Source of the DNA: Heliocidaris erythrogramma
Lineage: Eukaryota > Echinodermata > Echinoidea > Camarodonta > Echinometridae
NCBI GenBank assembly: GCA_025617745.1
Contig: CM046853.1
Coordinates: 11,982,974-12,046,973, forward strand
Reading direction: 5' to 3'
Length of the DNA: 64,000 bases
Shown here: one piece after another, positions 23,704 through 34,421 of the stretch
Layout: every line of letters starts with the position of its first letter
Position numbering within the stretch: position 1 is the first letter of the stretch
Notes under the pieces: generated by a model
What the model was told of the DNA's origin: nothing
The model's database searches: none
The model's input: only the letters and a program-made list of their open reading frames with translations
Position numbers and translations under genes: made by a program

Positions 23704-24436
23704 ACGTCTTGACATGTATTGTAGTTTTCTTTCCTTTATCTCTTCAAGGTATCTTTAACGTTTGAAAATTCATGTTGAAGAAAAAAAAACCCAGTTCCAA
23801 CAGGTGATATCATTTGAATACATGTGAAAAGGGAGTAAATCATATATGAACAAATTACACATCGCACAATCCAAATACGGTCACTGCCGAACAGGCAATT
23901 ATACACCGATGACGAGTGAGATGAACGTCGGTAATTTAACATGAAACTTTTAAAAGAAGGGTTAATAAAAGTTCCTATTTTGTCATCATTGCATGTTTTA
24001 AAATAATGATTGAATATTAGTGTAACAAATGGGATCGTGTGGAAGACTGTCCCACAACCGTAGACCACTGTGCCCAACAAACTGATTGGGTTCGAACTTC
24101 GAATGTTATGGTGTTGAATGAATCTATTGACAACAACATAAACATTTTTGTTGTTGCATGAGTTGCAATCAAATTTCTTGTATTTTAATTATCTTGAAGC
24201 TTTACTTTATGAACTTGCACTCTTTCCCTGAATACATGTTGCTTACGTCTGATAACTAAGCTTAAATGACGGTTGTACTTTTATATGCTGTTTTTGGCCA
24301 AGTTATGAATCTTTTTTTAATGTAATACAATATAAGAACTGAATTCAGAATATACACAATTAAGTAAAGCAAAAGTATTCTGACCTAATAAAAAATTGAG
24401 GATTTATATGAACCCCTGATTTCTAAAGGACTACAT
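23704..24436. other. No gene seen
   Basis: AT-rich sequence without recognisable structure. The 114-codon - frame at 23736-24080 has no domain resemblance. Confidence 0.45.
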
Positions 24437-24797
24437 AATAACTGTCAATCATTTATCACTCGACATTCTTCTTCCCTGATAAAGGCAAGTATTTGTCTCT
24501 TTGAGTATCCAATATGACTTATGATTTATGACCTCCGGGAATTTAGATTTTAGAAGATGGACATCTTTTGTTTGCAACTTCTCGTGTTTATTATTTCATT
24601 GGTTTTCGTCTCGCTCATCTTCTCTTCTGTATTCTTTTTTCCCCATGTATCGTTACGATAATTTTCTCCATGTTTGTTCCCTTTGTTCTCTTCCTTCATG
24701 TAATCAATTCTTCAAGACTTCCACTTTCTCTTCTTCCCGACTTCTCATCTGCGGATTACGTCTAGCCTCAAGTATCTCTGGAACACACATGATAAAC
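24437..24797 (+). repeat. Dispersed repeat B, copy 1
   Basis: Aligns in the same orientation with 30560-30898. Shared blocks include TCTTTGAGTNTNCAATAT, CCTCCACTTTCTCTTCTT-like sequence near the end and CTGATAAACA. T/C-rich and non-coding, without inverted ends, so probably an unclassified interspersed repeat. Confidence 0.7.
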
Positions 24798-25549
24798 AAC
24801 GACGCATGTAGGTTAACTTCTTATGACTAAATAAATGGTCAGTCGCTTTCTCCGAAGATTCCTGACACAAATAAACACCTTTTCATCGTAAAATACATGC
24901 AGTCATAAAATGACATTATGCCAGTACAGACCGACCGCCCCCGAGACCGACAGGGCCCCGATTCATCATTTATCACTAACAAGTTACAATAATAATTGTT
25001 AAAAGCTACTGAAATCCTTAAAACTGATTGGCTGAGAGCGAATTTTTCATATAAATGAGGCAGTTGTTACCGACCCAGGAGGCCCTAGAGCTAGAGATGG
25101 GCACATTGGTGTCGTGATTTGTCAAATACTTTTCAGAATGCGCTCGAGACCGACATCGTGAGTTCTTGCAATGGGTCATATTATGCGGAAGTATGCTCTT
25201 GTGGACATCATGACAAACATTATGACTATACTCGGGTGTTTGTCAAACTGTTTGCTATCTAGTGTAGTTCGGCAGATTCATTTCGCTTGTGTAACCTCAG
25301 ATGAAGAGTAAAAATAATACAAAGTTATGCCTGACTATTTAATCAAACTGAACGGAAATTGATCTGGATCAAAGTAAAGCGGCGTGAGCCCAGGGGGAGG
25401 GGAGGGGGTGGCTGGATACGTGCCCCGCACAAAATTTTCCAGTACCCCCCCCCCCAGCCTCCTCGATTTTTTTATAGGGGAAATACAATCTAGGTATTAC
25501 TAGAGTATTAGCTGTAATGTTAAAAATGCATTTTTGGGGTCATATAAAG
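24798..25549. other. No gene seen
   Basis: Unique-looking sequence with a C-run near 25446-25455. Contains the word CGACCGACCGCCCCCGAGACC near 24930 but no defined feature. Confidence 0.4.
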
Positions 25550-25827
25550 CCAAGTAAAAAAAATACATGTTTAGCGTCCCCGCCCGCTTCCTTTTTGGAG
25601 GCTGCCTGCTTTTTTTTTTTTTTTTTTTTTTTTTTTTGGGGGGGGGGTCGTAGATTTTTATAAAAGTCGTAGTATTTATATATTATCCGTACGACGATGT
25701 AATTCGGCAAGCCGTGCATGTTGTAGTTCAGTGTCGGTCGGCCATTTAAAGAAAAAAAATTAAAAAGGGCCGCCTCCTCCTTTTTTCCAAAAAGGCAGGA
25801 CGCTAAACATGTATTTTTTTTATTTGG
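25550..25827. mobile_element. MITE with 30-bp terminal inverted repeats
   Basis: CCAAGTAAAAAAAATACATG followed by TTTAGCGTCC (25550-25579) is the inverse of 25798-25827 with one mismatch in 30. A second inner pair (TTCCTTTTTGGAGGC against CCTTTTTTCCAAAAAGG) extends the arms. The interior has T(27)-G(9). It is 278 bp long with no coding capacity. The long - strand frame across it is an artefact of the homopolymers. Confidence 0.8.
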
Positions 25828-26117
25828 TCTAAGTTCATTTGCATAAAATAACATTTTAGAATTAATGTTATTTAACAATTCATAATCCCTATCGGTCACT
25901 ATTAAAAGGTTATGAGTTTGATTTACATTCTGTGTAAAGTCTGTGTGAGCCTTTGTACACATATCGTTCAAAAGTTGTACGTGCAGTTTTCAGTATGAAT
26001 CCGATAAATGCACACAGGCTCACCGAGAGCGGACATGTATAATGAATGAATGGACACTTCATTTCTTTTATATGCATGTGTACATGTATGATAAACGAAT
26101 TTCCTAGATTCTTCTCT

Positions 26118-26212
26118 TATTTATTTATTTATTTAAATCACATATTTAAAAAAGGACTGGGTAGCCCAAATCAGCTAATATTTGCTGGTTTTCATTGGGG
26201 CCCTTTAAAATA
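26118..26212 (-). mobile_element. LINE 3' terminus, minus orientation
   Basis: On the - strand the order is GGGCCCCAATG, CCAGCAAATATTAGCTG, GGGCTACCC, then an (AAAT)n-type tail at about 26138-26118. This parallels the + strand terminus at 54546-54624 (GGGCCTCATGG, CACCAAATTGGTG, GAGCCACCC and (AAAT)n). The short hairpin stem is kept with a swapped pair. Only the tip of the element is present. Confidence 0.6.
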
Positions 26213-26700
26213 CAAACAAAGGTAATCCTTACTATAATTTGGCTAATGTGTGTCTGTCTGTCCGTCCGTTTGTTTGAAAGCGCTTTTCTCCGTGATGTTC
26301 CACTCAATCAAGCTGGGTTTTTTTTAAACGTGGTTAAATATTGTTCCCAGATTGTCATGAGGGGGGGGGGGGGGGGGGGTGTTTTTTGCCGGTATTTTGG
26401 TCGTATTATTTAAAGGTTTTTTTACAATTCGTAACTTTCTTTGGCAGGCCCCGAGTAAAGCTTCGAAGTTCCCAGTCCTTTTTCGGGTCAGCAAATTACA
26501 TAGGCATAAGTTTCACGTACGGTACGCTTCGCACCGTGCACCGTCTATTTGAAGCTGCTTAATACACGTAAAGCTATATGCTGATGAATGAACCGTCGCA
26601 CTGCGTGTACATAGATCTACACACTCGACCTTCAGTCAGTGTGTTTCCGTCCACGTGCAGTAAATGTGTACATGACATGGTTATACCAGGAATGGTTATA

Positions 26701-26729
26701 CCAAGGAGTTATCTGTGATAACTCCTTGG
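26701..26729. repeat. Short perfect hairpin
   Basis: CCAAGGAGTTATC (26701-26713) pairs with GATAACTCCTTGG (26717-26729) around TGT. It is flanked by GGTTATA words, including ATGGTTATACCAGGA just upstream. It resembles the CCAAGGAG hairpin at 13525. Confidence 0.75.
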
Positions 26730-26920
26730 TTATACACGTTTTAATTTGTCTATGGGTTATACATGTAACGTTAGATCTAATCTGAAAAGTGTTCAACATT
26801 CAGAAATTACCGGTGCTAATGCACATCCCGCCTGAATCTAGATCTACAAGTACAACTAGCACCTAATTTCAGTCACATCGGACATCGGGAACGGCTCTAT
26901 TTCGGCTTCGATGTCGTGTG

Positions 26921-27111
26921 GGTGGGGGGGGGGGGGGGGGTATGGGGGTCCAGTTTCCCTCCACAATTCTCTGACAAGCAAAGAAAAAGAAAAAGAGAGA
27001 GAAAAAAAGGTTTTCGTTCTAAAGGGGGGGGGGGGGCACAACATACTTTTCTTCCAAGGGGGGGGGGGGGGGGGTTGCACGGGCCGGATGTGCCCCCCTA
27101 AATCCGCCACT
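26921..27111 (-). repeat. hAT-type end fragment with three G tracts
   Basis: The - strand at 27111-27095 reads AGTGGCGGATTTAGG, matching the CAGTGGCG end motif family. Three G-runs lie near 26924-26940, 27025-27036 and 27059-27074, separated by a GA-rich stretch. No transposase frame is present. Confidence 0.4.
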
Positions 27112-27237
27112 ACATACACCTGTCAATATTGTTATTTATATGAATGGAAACTGAATATTGTATTCGAATAAGTAGAAAACCAAAACATGCCAGTGGAAGC
27201 CCTAAAAATCTTACCACTTTTCATCACAGCAGCTAAA

Positions 27238-27390
27238 CCCTCTCTCTCTCTCTCTCCTGTATTCTTTATAATTTCTATCTATCCCCCTGCATGTCTTTTT
27301 TCCTCTCTCTCTCTCATTTTTCCCACTCTCTCTCACTCATTTTCCCCACTAGTGTTTCCCACTGTATCACTCTCTCACTCTAGTTTACCA
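27238..27390. repeat. Imperfect (CT)n-rich block
   Basis: Runs of CTCTCTCTCT alternate with TTTTCC and CACT words. Open frames here are low-complexity artefacts. Confidence 0.7.
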
Positions 27391-27542
27391 TTCTTTATAT
27401 AGATTTTGATTTCACTCCGCAATGATATTCAAGTTCTTCCCCCAGTTGCTATGAATCAATTGTTCAAATATGTTTTATCAACAAACTAATTGCCTTTCAT
27501 GTGAATGGGTTCTTGGGATGTACATAGGAGAAGACCACCCAA

Positions 27543-27561
27543 CCCCCCCCCCCCCCCCCCC
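27543..27561. repeat. C19 homopolymer
   Basis: Nineteen consecutive C, one of the many long G/C runs in the window. Confidence 0.95.
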
Positions 27562-27723
27562 ATGGTGCCACGGGTAATTTTTGCTAGTAGTGAATAATAC
27601 ATTGAATACTGCAGATACAACAAATTAAATATCAAATGCGTAATTGAACGTAATATACATATACATCAAGAAAAGAGGAAGAAGAAGTGTTAACCTTAAC
27701 ATACTTAATGCATGTGACAGATG

Positions 27724-27774
27724 GGTGTGTGTGTGTGTGGGGGGGGGGGGGGGGTGTCTGTCTGTCTGTGAGGG
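27724..27774. repeat. (GT)n, G-run, (TCTG)n compound repeat
   Basis: GTGTGTGTGTG passes into about 16 G and then TGTCTGTCTGTCTG. Confidence 0.9.
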
Positions 27775-28241
27775 TGAGTGTGCGTGTATGTTTCCGTACG
27801 AGGTTGTAAAGTCGGTGTGATTGTAATAGTGTGTACCAGTTGACATGTGTAAATAGAAGTGGAAATATTAAGCGAATAAGTAGGTCATAGAGAAAAGATC
27901 AAAATATACACATTCTGGAATTCTATCAAGTAAAGATAAGCTAAGTAACGGGTACGAGACATTGCTAGCGGGATGAGGCGCTGTCATTGTGGGAGAATGT
28001 CTATATTTCAACCCAGTTCATAGTTTGTTCTTAAATGTATAGCAGATTTGGGGGACACCGGATATCTATTGGGAGATCACTCCAGTTGGCAATGCCTGAA
28101 TTAACGAACAAACCCTTATAGAATTCTGTTTTGCATTTACATGGTTTCAATTTCAGTTGAGTTTCGTGTTATCCGTACTGCAACTTCATCGTGGAGAATA
28201 AATTTGTCTGCCAGAATAGGGGTGCTAGATGATGGACACAT

Positions 28242-28848
28242 TTAAAGACCATGCACACCTTTTTGGTACAATTCCTGCAGAGATGGCCAGTTAAGTTGCG
28301 ATAAAACATGCTCTGACGGAGTCATCCAAGAACAGCCAGATATAATGTCGGCTGCTCGCTTGAGCAGTTTAGTCAATATCTCATAGTTATTCTGTGATCT
28401 GTTTGACCAAACATTGCAACAATACATCGCATGGGGAAAAATATAGCCCCAATATAACATACTTAGATACCGTGTATTGAATGTACTTTTAAGTTTTCTG
28501 ATAACTCTTAGTTTCAGTTTCATCTGCTACGCTACTCTGTCAATATGGTTAGAGAAAGACAAGTAATTGTACAATACTACACCAAGACATTTTATACTCA
28601 CTAACTGATTCAACCGGTACCGTTCTAATATGAACATTAAGTTTATTTTCATTAAGAGTTTGGATTTTTTGTCTTGACCATAATTATCTTGACCTTGGAT
28701 TTGTCAGTATTCAGTATAAGTTTATACCTCTGAGTCGAATAATGAAATTCATATAATGCTTGATTCCATTTAGATTTAATGTCAGTAACTGAAAACCCAT
28801 GAAATGAGAGGGTTGCATCGTCCGCAAAAAATAAATCACCACAACTAA
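28242..28848 (-). pseudogene. LINE reverse transcriptase, palm-to-C-terminal part
   Basis: The - strand reads CGDLFFADDATLSFHGF near 28846-28795, carrying the FADD catalytic motif of non-LTR reverse transcriptases. Further on come NTDKSKVKI, then KCLGVVLYNYLSFSNHIDRV, and the C-terminal stretch with LKRAADIISG. At least one in-frame stop (about 28533) and a frame change interrupt it. It continues the element whose N-terminal half lies at 29806-30504. About 110 residues expected between the halves, including the usual D of motif A and the PQGS-type motif, are missing and replaced by unrelated DNA. Dead copy. Confidence 0.8.
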
Positions 28849-29080
28849 GAGCCCTTTCACACTCACTTCGTTAGAGCGCTCCAAGTAAGAACCGTTCCTC
28901 AGGAGCGGTTCCCAGGTGAGTGTGAATGCTCAAGTGGTCCAGGAAGCGTTCTTCTGGAGCGCTCCAGAAGACCACCTCGCGAGGTGGTCTTGAGGAACGG
29001 TTCTTAGTTAGACCGCTCCAAGGTGCAGTGTGCAAGCGAAAGCGATCCAAAAGCGTACTTCAACCGGAAGTGAGTGTGTG
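28849..29080. mobile_element. Foldback MITE with nested palindromes
   Basis: Outer arms CACACTCACTTC (28858-28869) and GAAGTGAGTGTG (29067-29078) are inverse, as are TAAGAACCGTTCCTCA (about 28886) and TGAGGAACGGTTCTTA (about 28991). Two perfect palindromes abut in the centre: a 22-bp one centred on GGAGCGCTCC (28950-28971) and a 24-bp one centred on CCACCTCGCGAGGTGG (28968-28991). The element is GC-rich and sits inside a LINE reverse-transcriptase gene. Confidence 0.75.
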
Positions 29081-29117
29081 TATTTCGCGGGAAATCTCGT
29101 GTGATTTTCGTTGATTG

Positions 29118-29745
29118 TCCTATAAGTGCAGGCCATCGATAGAAAGAAAACACAAGGAAAGATAGAAAGATAAAATGACAGAATGATAAAAACAAAGAAA
29201 GATATAGAAAGAGAAAACGATAGAATGATGAAAACAAGGAAAGATAGAAGAGAAAATGATACAATGATAAGAAATCTAAAGAAAGAAAAGACGACAGAAT
29301 AATGAAAACAAAGAAAAACAAAAGAAAACAAGGAAAGAGAGAAGAGAAAATGATAGAATGATAAAAACAAAGAAAAACAAATGAAAACAAGGAAATATAG
29401 AGAGATAGAATGATAGAATGATAAAAACAAAGAAAAACATAAGAAATCTAAAGAAAGAAAAGACGGCAGAATGATGAAAACAAAGAAATACAAAAGAAAA
29501 CAAGGAAATTAGATAGAAGAGAAAATGAAAGAATGATAAAAACAAAGAAAAACGAAATAAAATAAGGAAAGAAAAGACGATAGGATGATAAAAACAAAGA
29601 AAAACAAATGAAAACAAGGAAAGATAGAAAGATAAAACGATAGAATGATAAAAACAAAGAAAAGCATAAGAAGTCTAAAGAAAGAAAAGACGATAGGATG
29701 ATGAAAACAAAGAAAGAAAAAAAAGAAGCCTTGGAAAAAATAGAA
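29118..29745. repeat. Purine-rich minisatellite (GAAAGATAGAAA / GATGAAAACAAAG)
   Basis: About 630 bases of almost pure A/G sequence built from recurring words such as GATAGAATGATAAAAACAAAG, AAACAAGGAAAGATAGAA and AATCTAAAGAAAGAAAAGACG, in higher-order units of roughly 60-90 bases. The long - strand frames rich in Phe, Leu and Ser here are translations of the repeat and not genes. Confidence 0.85.
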
Positions 29746-29805
29746 ATAAATGCATCAGGCAGGCAGTATACGGTTTGATTTCCGCGCGAAAAAATTGACC
29801 CGCTT

Positions 29806-30504
29806 ACCTGCATGAGCTGTCATACAGAGTAAACCAGTTTCACAAGAGTGATTTGGGCGGAACCCAAATAATTATATCAAGGATATCATGCTCCAAAAGA
29901 TATTCTTGGAGTGCAGTGTGTACTGCTCTCTCCAATATCTTTGAAATAATTGTTAATAGGGAAATCGGTCGATAATTTTCGACACTTTGTTTATTTCCAG
30001 AGTTGAATATAGGTTTTACGCGAGTAATCTTCCATTCATTTGGGAAAACACCCTTCAACAGAGACAACTTGAAAATATACACAAGACATTCGATTAACTC
30101 AGGAGAAGTGCATGCACATTTTAAAGGTCTAATCGAAATACCGTCGGGCCCGGTAGCCTTTTTCGTGGGTAGGCCATTGATTTCTTTTATCACAAACTCG
30201 TTCGTAATTACTAGAAGATAAAATGATTCATGAGACACAAATTCTGAAGTGTTTCTAACATCATCTTTAGGAGCATCATACACCTGATCGTCGCTCTCAT
30301 ATTCATTGGAATTAAATGGATTTAACAAATTACCAACAGAATTTACAAAATAGTGGTTTAGATGCTGTGCTATGTCTTCGGGGTCAGTGACCTCCTGTTC
30401 ATCCACTTCTAATGTTTCCTTTTTTTTATTTGCTGATGATATTAATTTTAAAGTTTTCCACATAGCATTAGGGGTTCCACTATACTCGTCTAGTACTTTC
30501 TTTT
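29806..30504 (-). pseudogene. LINE reverse transcriptase, N-terminal part
   Basis: The - strand encodes DEYSGTPNAMWKTLK, a linker with HLNHYFVNSVG, the motif-0/1 region KKATGPDGISIRPLK, and motif 2 (WKITRVKPIF, then ENYRPISLL and KILERAVH). After a frame change near 29862 it continues as FRPNHSCETGLLCMTAHAG and stops matching at about 29806. These are standard early blocks of CR1/L2/Jockey-type reverse transcriptases. The endonuclease domain is absent (5' truncation at about 30505). The remainder of the enzyme lies at 28242-28848 beyond an inserted block. Confidence 0.85.
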
Positions 30505-30559
30505 AACTTCGTCGATGTCGTTAAAAACGCCAACTGATTCTGATTACATGAAAGTGCAA

Positions 30560-30898
30560 AAACAACTCTCAATAATCTTTTACTTGACATTATTCTTCCT
30601 TGTAAAGTCAAGTATTTCTCTTTGAGTGTTCAATATATGGTTTATGACCCGCGGGAATCTAGGAGGTGATCACCTCTTGTTTTGAGCTTATTGTTTTCGT
30701 TTTATAATCGCTTGTCATCTCACTCATATTTTTCTCTTGTCTTCATGTATAACTTTACAATGTTATTCTTATTATTTTCATTTGTCTTCCTCCTTCTTCA
30801 CTTCTTCAATCTCTAAGACCTCCACTTTCTCTTCTTTCCCGCTCCTCATCTGCTGATTATGTCTGCCTCAAGTATTCCAGGAGCACTCCTGATAAACA
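30560..30898 (+). repeat. Dispersed repeat B, copy 2
   Basis: Same-orientation partner of 24437-24797; it runs from AACAACTCTCAAT to CCTGATAAACA. It begins about 55 bases beyond the truncated 5' end of the neighbouring LINE. Confidence 0.7.
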
Positions 30899-32340
30899 GG
30901 TCGGAGTTTTTAAAAAGACCAAAGAAATTGTCTTTCCTTTTTCTTTAAAGACTTCATGGCATGAATTTGATGTTGTCGTAAAATGCACAAAAATTGGAAT
31001 CCCCATGCACCCTTTTTCTCAAGGTAATAGCTACAAGTATATAGGCTTGTGCTTCAAAATGCTGGCTCTGCAATTGCTGTTCAGCAGCTTCTTTTTGTTT
31101 GTTAAAATAAGCCACCCATAAATAAACATAACCAAGAGAAAATGTACTGAGGAATTTTTTCTGATATTTATTAAAATTGATGTGGCAATACATACATACC
31201 GTACATTATATAACCAAAGCCTTGCTATTGCTTTTTTAATATATAGTATTTGGCGTGCATCCACCCCAACTCCAACTTTCAGCAATTGCTGCTATAACTG
31301 TACAGACCTAAATATGATGCATATCAATGTTTAAAACATGATATTTTCAGATCTCAAATTGTAAGTTCCAAGTAGGAAAAACAAAATGTTATTGTGTTCG
31401 ACCATATAGATCAATCTGAACGGAAGTCATACATAACACGGTATACTAGCTCTGCAATGCATCAGAATGCAAAGTTTCATTTTTTAAAAACGATTTTTGT
31501 TATCGCTATGTCCCTTAACACTCACTCTCATACTAAATAAATTTATTAATGTTATTATATAAAAAATTATAATAATTTATGAGCCTAATCTACGATAAAT
31601 AAATATAACTATGATCAATCTATCACAACTTGGGTTGGGATTTTCCCGTTTAAACTTGCCCTATAACGCACAATTTTTGTACAGTAACAATGCAAGAAAA
31701 ATCTTATATACACGTAGCTGGCAGGGGGAAAACCCTTCTTAGATCCTCCGCTAAGGCGGTCGGTTGACTAGCTAGTATATGTATATTCATAAAAATATTA
31801 ACAAAGTTATTATACAAAGCGTTGTATACCATCATTATTATCAATATTCCCCCTTTTTCCTTTTTATTCTACAGCTATGTAGCATTTTACTTTTCGTGCG
31901 CTCATTATAGTAATCAAGATTTTCATTTTCAGTATTACGAAATGCAAAGCTTTCATTTTTGGATGCAACAATCCCTTGCAGCTTAAAAATATAATCTTAA
32001 CACCATATATAGAAATGCGCGCGCTCTCTCTCTCTATCTCTCTTTCTCTCTCTCATGTAGACACTTCAGGCTTGTCATGCTTGTATAAGTCGTTATTAAA
32101 GATAGGTCATCATAACAATAAATCGTCGTCCCTGTACCATTATAAGATATACATTTTTTAGCGATGCTGTTTGCGCCTAGCTGCTCAAATGCATATGGAG
32201 CTACAAACGTTGACTGTTAAATTAGAACAATTACCAAACAAAAAATTATTATTATATCAGCTTTAAACAGTATTTCTGTGAAGAGATTTTACAAATTAAA
32301 TTAGTCCACGCTCTCGTACGCGCACTCAAGCGCATGGAAG
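30899..32340. other. No gene seen
   Basis: AT-rich, with a short (CT)n block near 32023-32054. Small open frames have background composition. Confidence 0.5.
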
Positions 32341-33032
32341 TTAAAGGGCAAGTCCGGTCCCAGAATAACTTGCTTTTAATATAGAAGCAGAACAAATTGA
32401 CAAACAGATCAAAAAAGGTTTTAGGAAAGTCGGACAACTAATAAGAAAGTTATTAATTTTTTAATGACATGAAAACTAGAGAAAAACAATCAAAATCACG
32501 AGACAAATTGGCAACTCGGTAAATGAGTTGGTGATGCCATTGCCTCACAACACACAAACTAATTTGTTTATATTATAACACATATTTTCCATTTTCTCCA
32601 AGAATATGATTTCCTCATAACTTGAACCAAGTTATATTTATAGTAATATGTTTTTGCATATATACACTAACATCACAGTCATGACTGTACTGTAGAAATC
32701 ATGAAAAATATGATTTTATTATATAGAATACTCACATGTATTAAACATTATGATGAATATGTAAATTTAAAAAAAAATCTCGATATTTTGAGTTCGTTAA
32801 ATATTTTGTGAAGGTGTATAATTGGTGTGTTTTGAGGCTATGACATCACAAACTCATTACCGAGTTGCCAATCTGTCTCGTGATTTGCATTGTTTTCTCT
32901 AGTTTACATGTCACTAAAATTAATAACTTTCTTATTAGTTGTCCGATTTTTCTCAAACTTTTTTTGATCTGTTTGTTTGATTTTTCTGCTTCTATTGAAA
33001 GCAATCTATCTAGGACCGGACTTGCATTTTAA
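32341..33032. mobile_element. MITE with ~190-bp inverted arms, TTAA at both ends
   Basis: Left arm (32345 to about 32530) begins AGGGCAAGTCCGGTCC. The inverse of the right arm (about 32840-33028) begins AATGCAAGTCCGGTCC, and the two match through blocks such as CAACTAATAAGAAAGTTATT and CACGAGACAAATTGGCAACTCGG. TTAA occurs immediately outside each end (32341-32344 and 33029-33032), compatible with a TTAA target duplication as in piggyBac elements, although the terminal bases are not the classic CCC. No coding capacity. Confidence 0.8.
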
Positions 33033-34044
33033 TACAGACCTTAATATGAAATAATTTCCTCCTAATAATCCTTCATCATTTCAATGTCTCGTATAGTTTG
33101 GGGGTTATTAAATGTGTGCTAACGATATACAAATTATTATAATTTTCTTCTTTGTATATGATAAGGCGCTTTAAAATATATTTTCTAAATAATAAAATGA
33201 CAAGTGTAAACGGAGAAAGAGCAAGAAGCCTGGTAATTCACATGCCTCGTGTGCCAGCCCCCCCCCCCCCCCCCCCCCAGCAAAGTGATGCCCTCATCCC
33301 GCTGAAAAACATGTCCCCTCTTAAGCACATCGTAACAATGGACGGATGAGCTAGCAATTAAAATTTTGTGCATTTATTATTCCATAGTTTACACTATTTC
33401 CTACTTATTATGGGTAGTGTTTGCATAAAAATACATATAAAAGTTATTTTTCAACCTCATATTATCTTAATGACGCTATCAATATAGTCTTTTGGAAATT
33501 CTTTCAATAAGAGGAAATTCAGTTTATCGCGACTTAAATTTAACTGTTGCACATTCTTCAAAATAAAGAACAAGAAGCTTTTAGCTCTGTCTCCACGCCT
33601 ACGAAATCTCCTTTATTTTGACTCTTTAAGCATATGACTTTTTGAGAGTTTGTGATTGGTTGGCTCGGATTCCCATTCACCTTTCTCTCTCCCACACCGT
33701 CACGTTAAGAGCGAGGGTGAACACACGTGTTCTCATGACACAAAATTCATCTCAAGACAATCTCTGAAAGAGCCTAAAAGATTCGGGGTCGAGAACAAGG
33801 ATCGATAAGCTTTCTCCCACGTGGGTACAATTGATTCTTTATCTGACCATCAGCGAAAATGAGGATGGTAATACTTGAAAATATTTATCGGTGTCATCAG
33901 ATGAAAACTAAAGAAGAAATCTAAACTACAACAAACATAGCTGCAAATATCGTCACAAAAATAATTATACCATTTGTCTAGACTATGGGCCTTTACCATA
34001 CTTACGACGTCTTCTACAATGTATACTAGTACTATACCAATTCC
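33033..34044. other. No gene seen; C21 tract
   Basis: Contains C21 at 33258-33278. A moderately GC-richer part at 33580-33860 has an inverted CCAAT word (GATTGGTTGG) and CACGTGG E-box words and could be regulatory, but there is no further support. Confidence 0.35.
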
Positions 34045-34216
34045 ACTACTACTACTACTACTACTACCACTACTTCCACTACTACTACTACTACTATACT
34101 ACTACTACTACTTCCACTACTAATACTACTACCACTACTTCCACTACTACTACTACTACTATATACTACTACTACTACTACCACTACTTCCACTACTACT
34201 ACTACTACTACTACTT

Positions 34217-34256
<40 letters not shown>

Positions 34257-34381
34257 CACTACTACTACTACTACTGCTACTACTACTTCCACTACTACTA
34301 CTACTACTACTACCACTACTTCCACTACTACTACCACTACTTCCACTACTAGTACTACTACTACTACTACTACCACTACTT

Positions 34382-34420
<39 letters not shown>

Positions 34421-34421
34421 T
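34045..34421. repeat. (ACT)n microsatellite, left array
   Basis: About 375 bases of ACT units interrupted by CCACTACTTCC variants. Poly-Val and poly-Ser frames on the - strand are repeat artefacts. Confidence 0.97.

Noticed and set aside
25540-25971. 143-codon - strand frame with a poly-Lys stretch
   Set aside because: It crosses both inverted ends and the T-run of a MITE, so it is a chance frame.
28849-29806. GT...AG intron-like borders around the block splitting the LINE reverse transcriptase (CAG|GTAAGC at 29806 and TTAG near 28849)
   Set aside because: Joining the borders does not keep the reading frame, and about 110 residues would still be missing, so this is better explained by insertion plus deletion.
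29004-29813. Several overlapping 110-160 codon - strand frames rich in Phe, Leu and Ser, resembling membrane proteins
   Set aside because: The DNA is a purine-rich minisatellite; three frames are open together and the repeat unit explains the composition.
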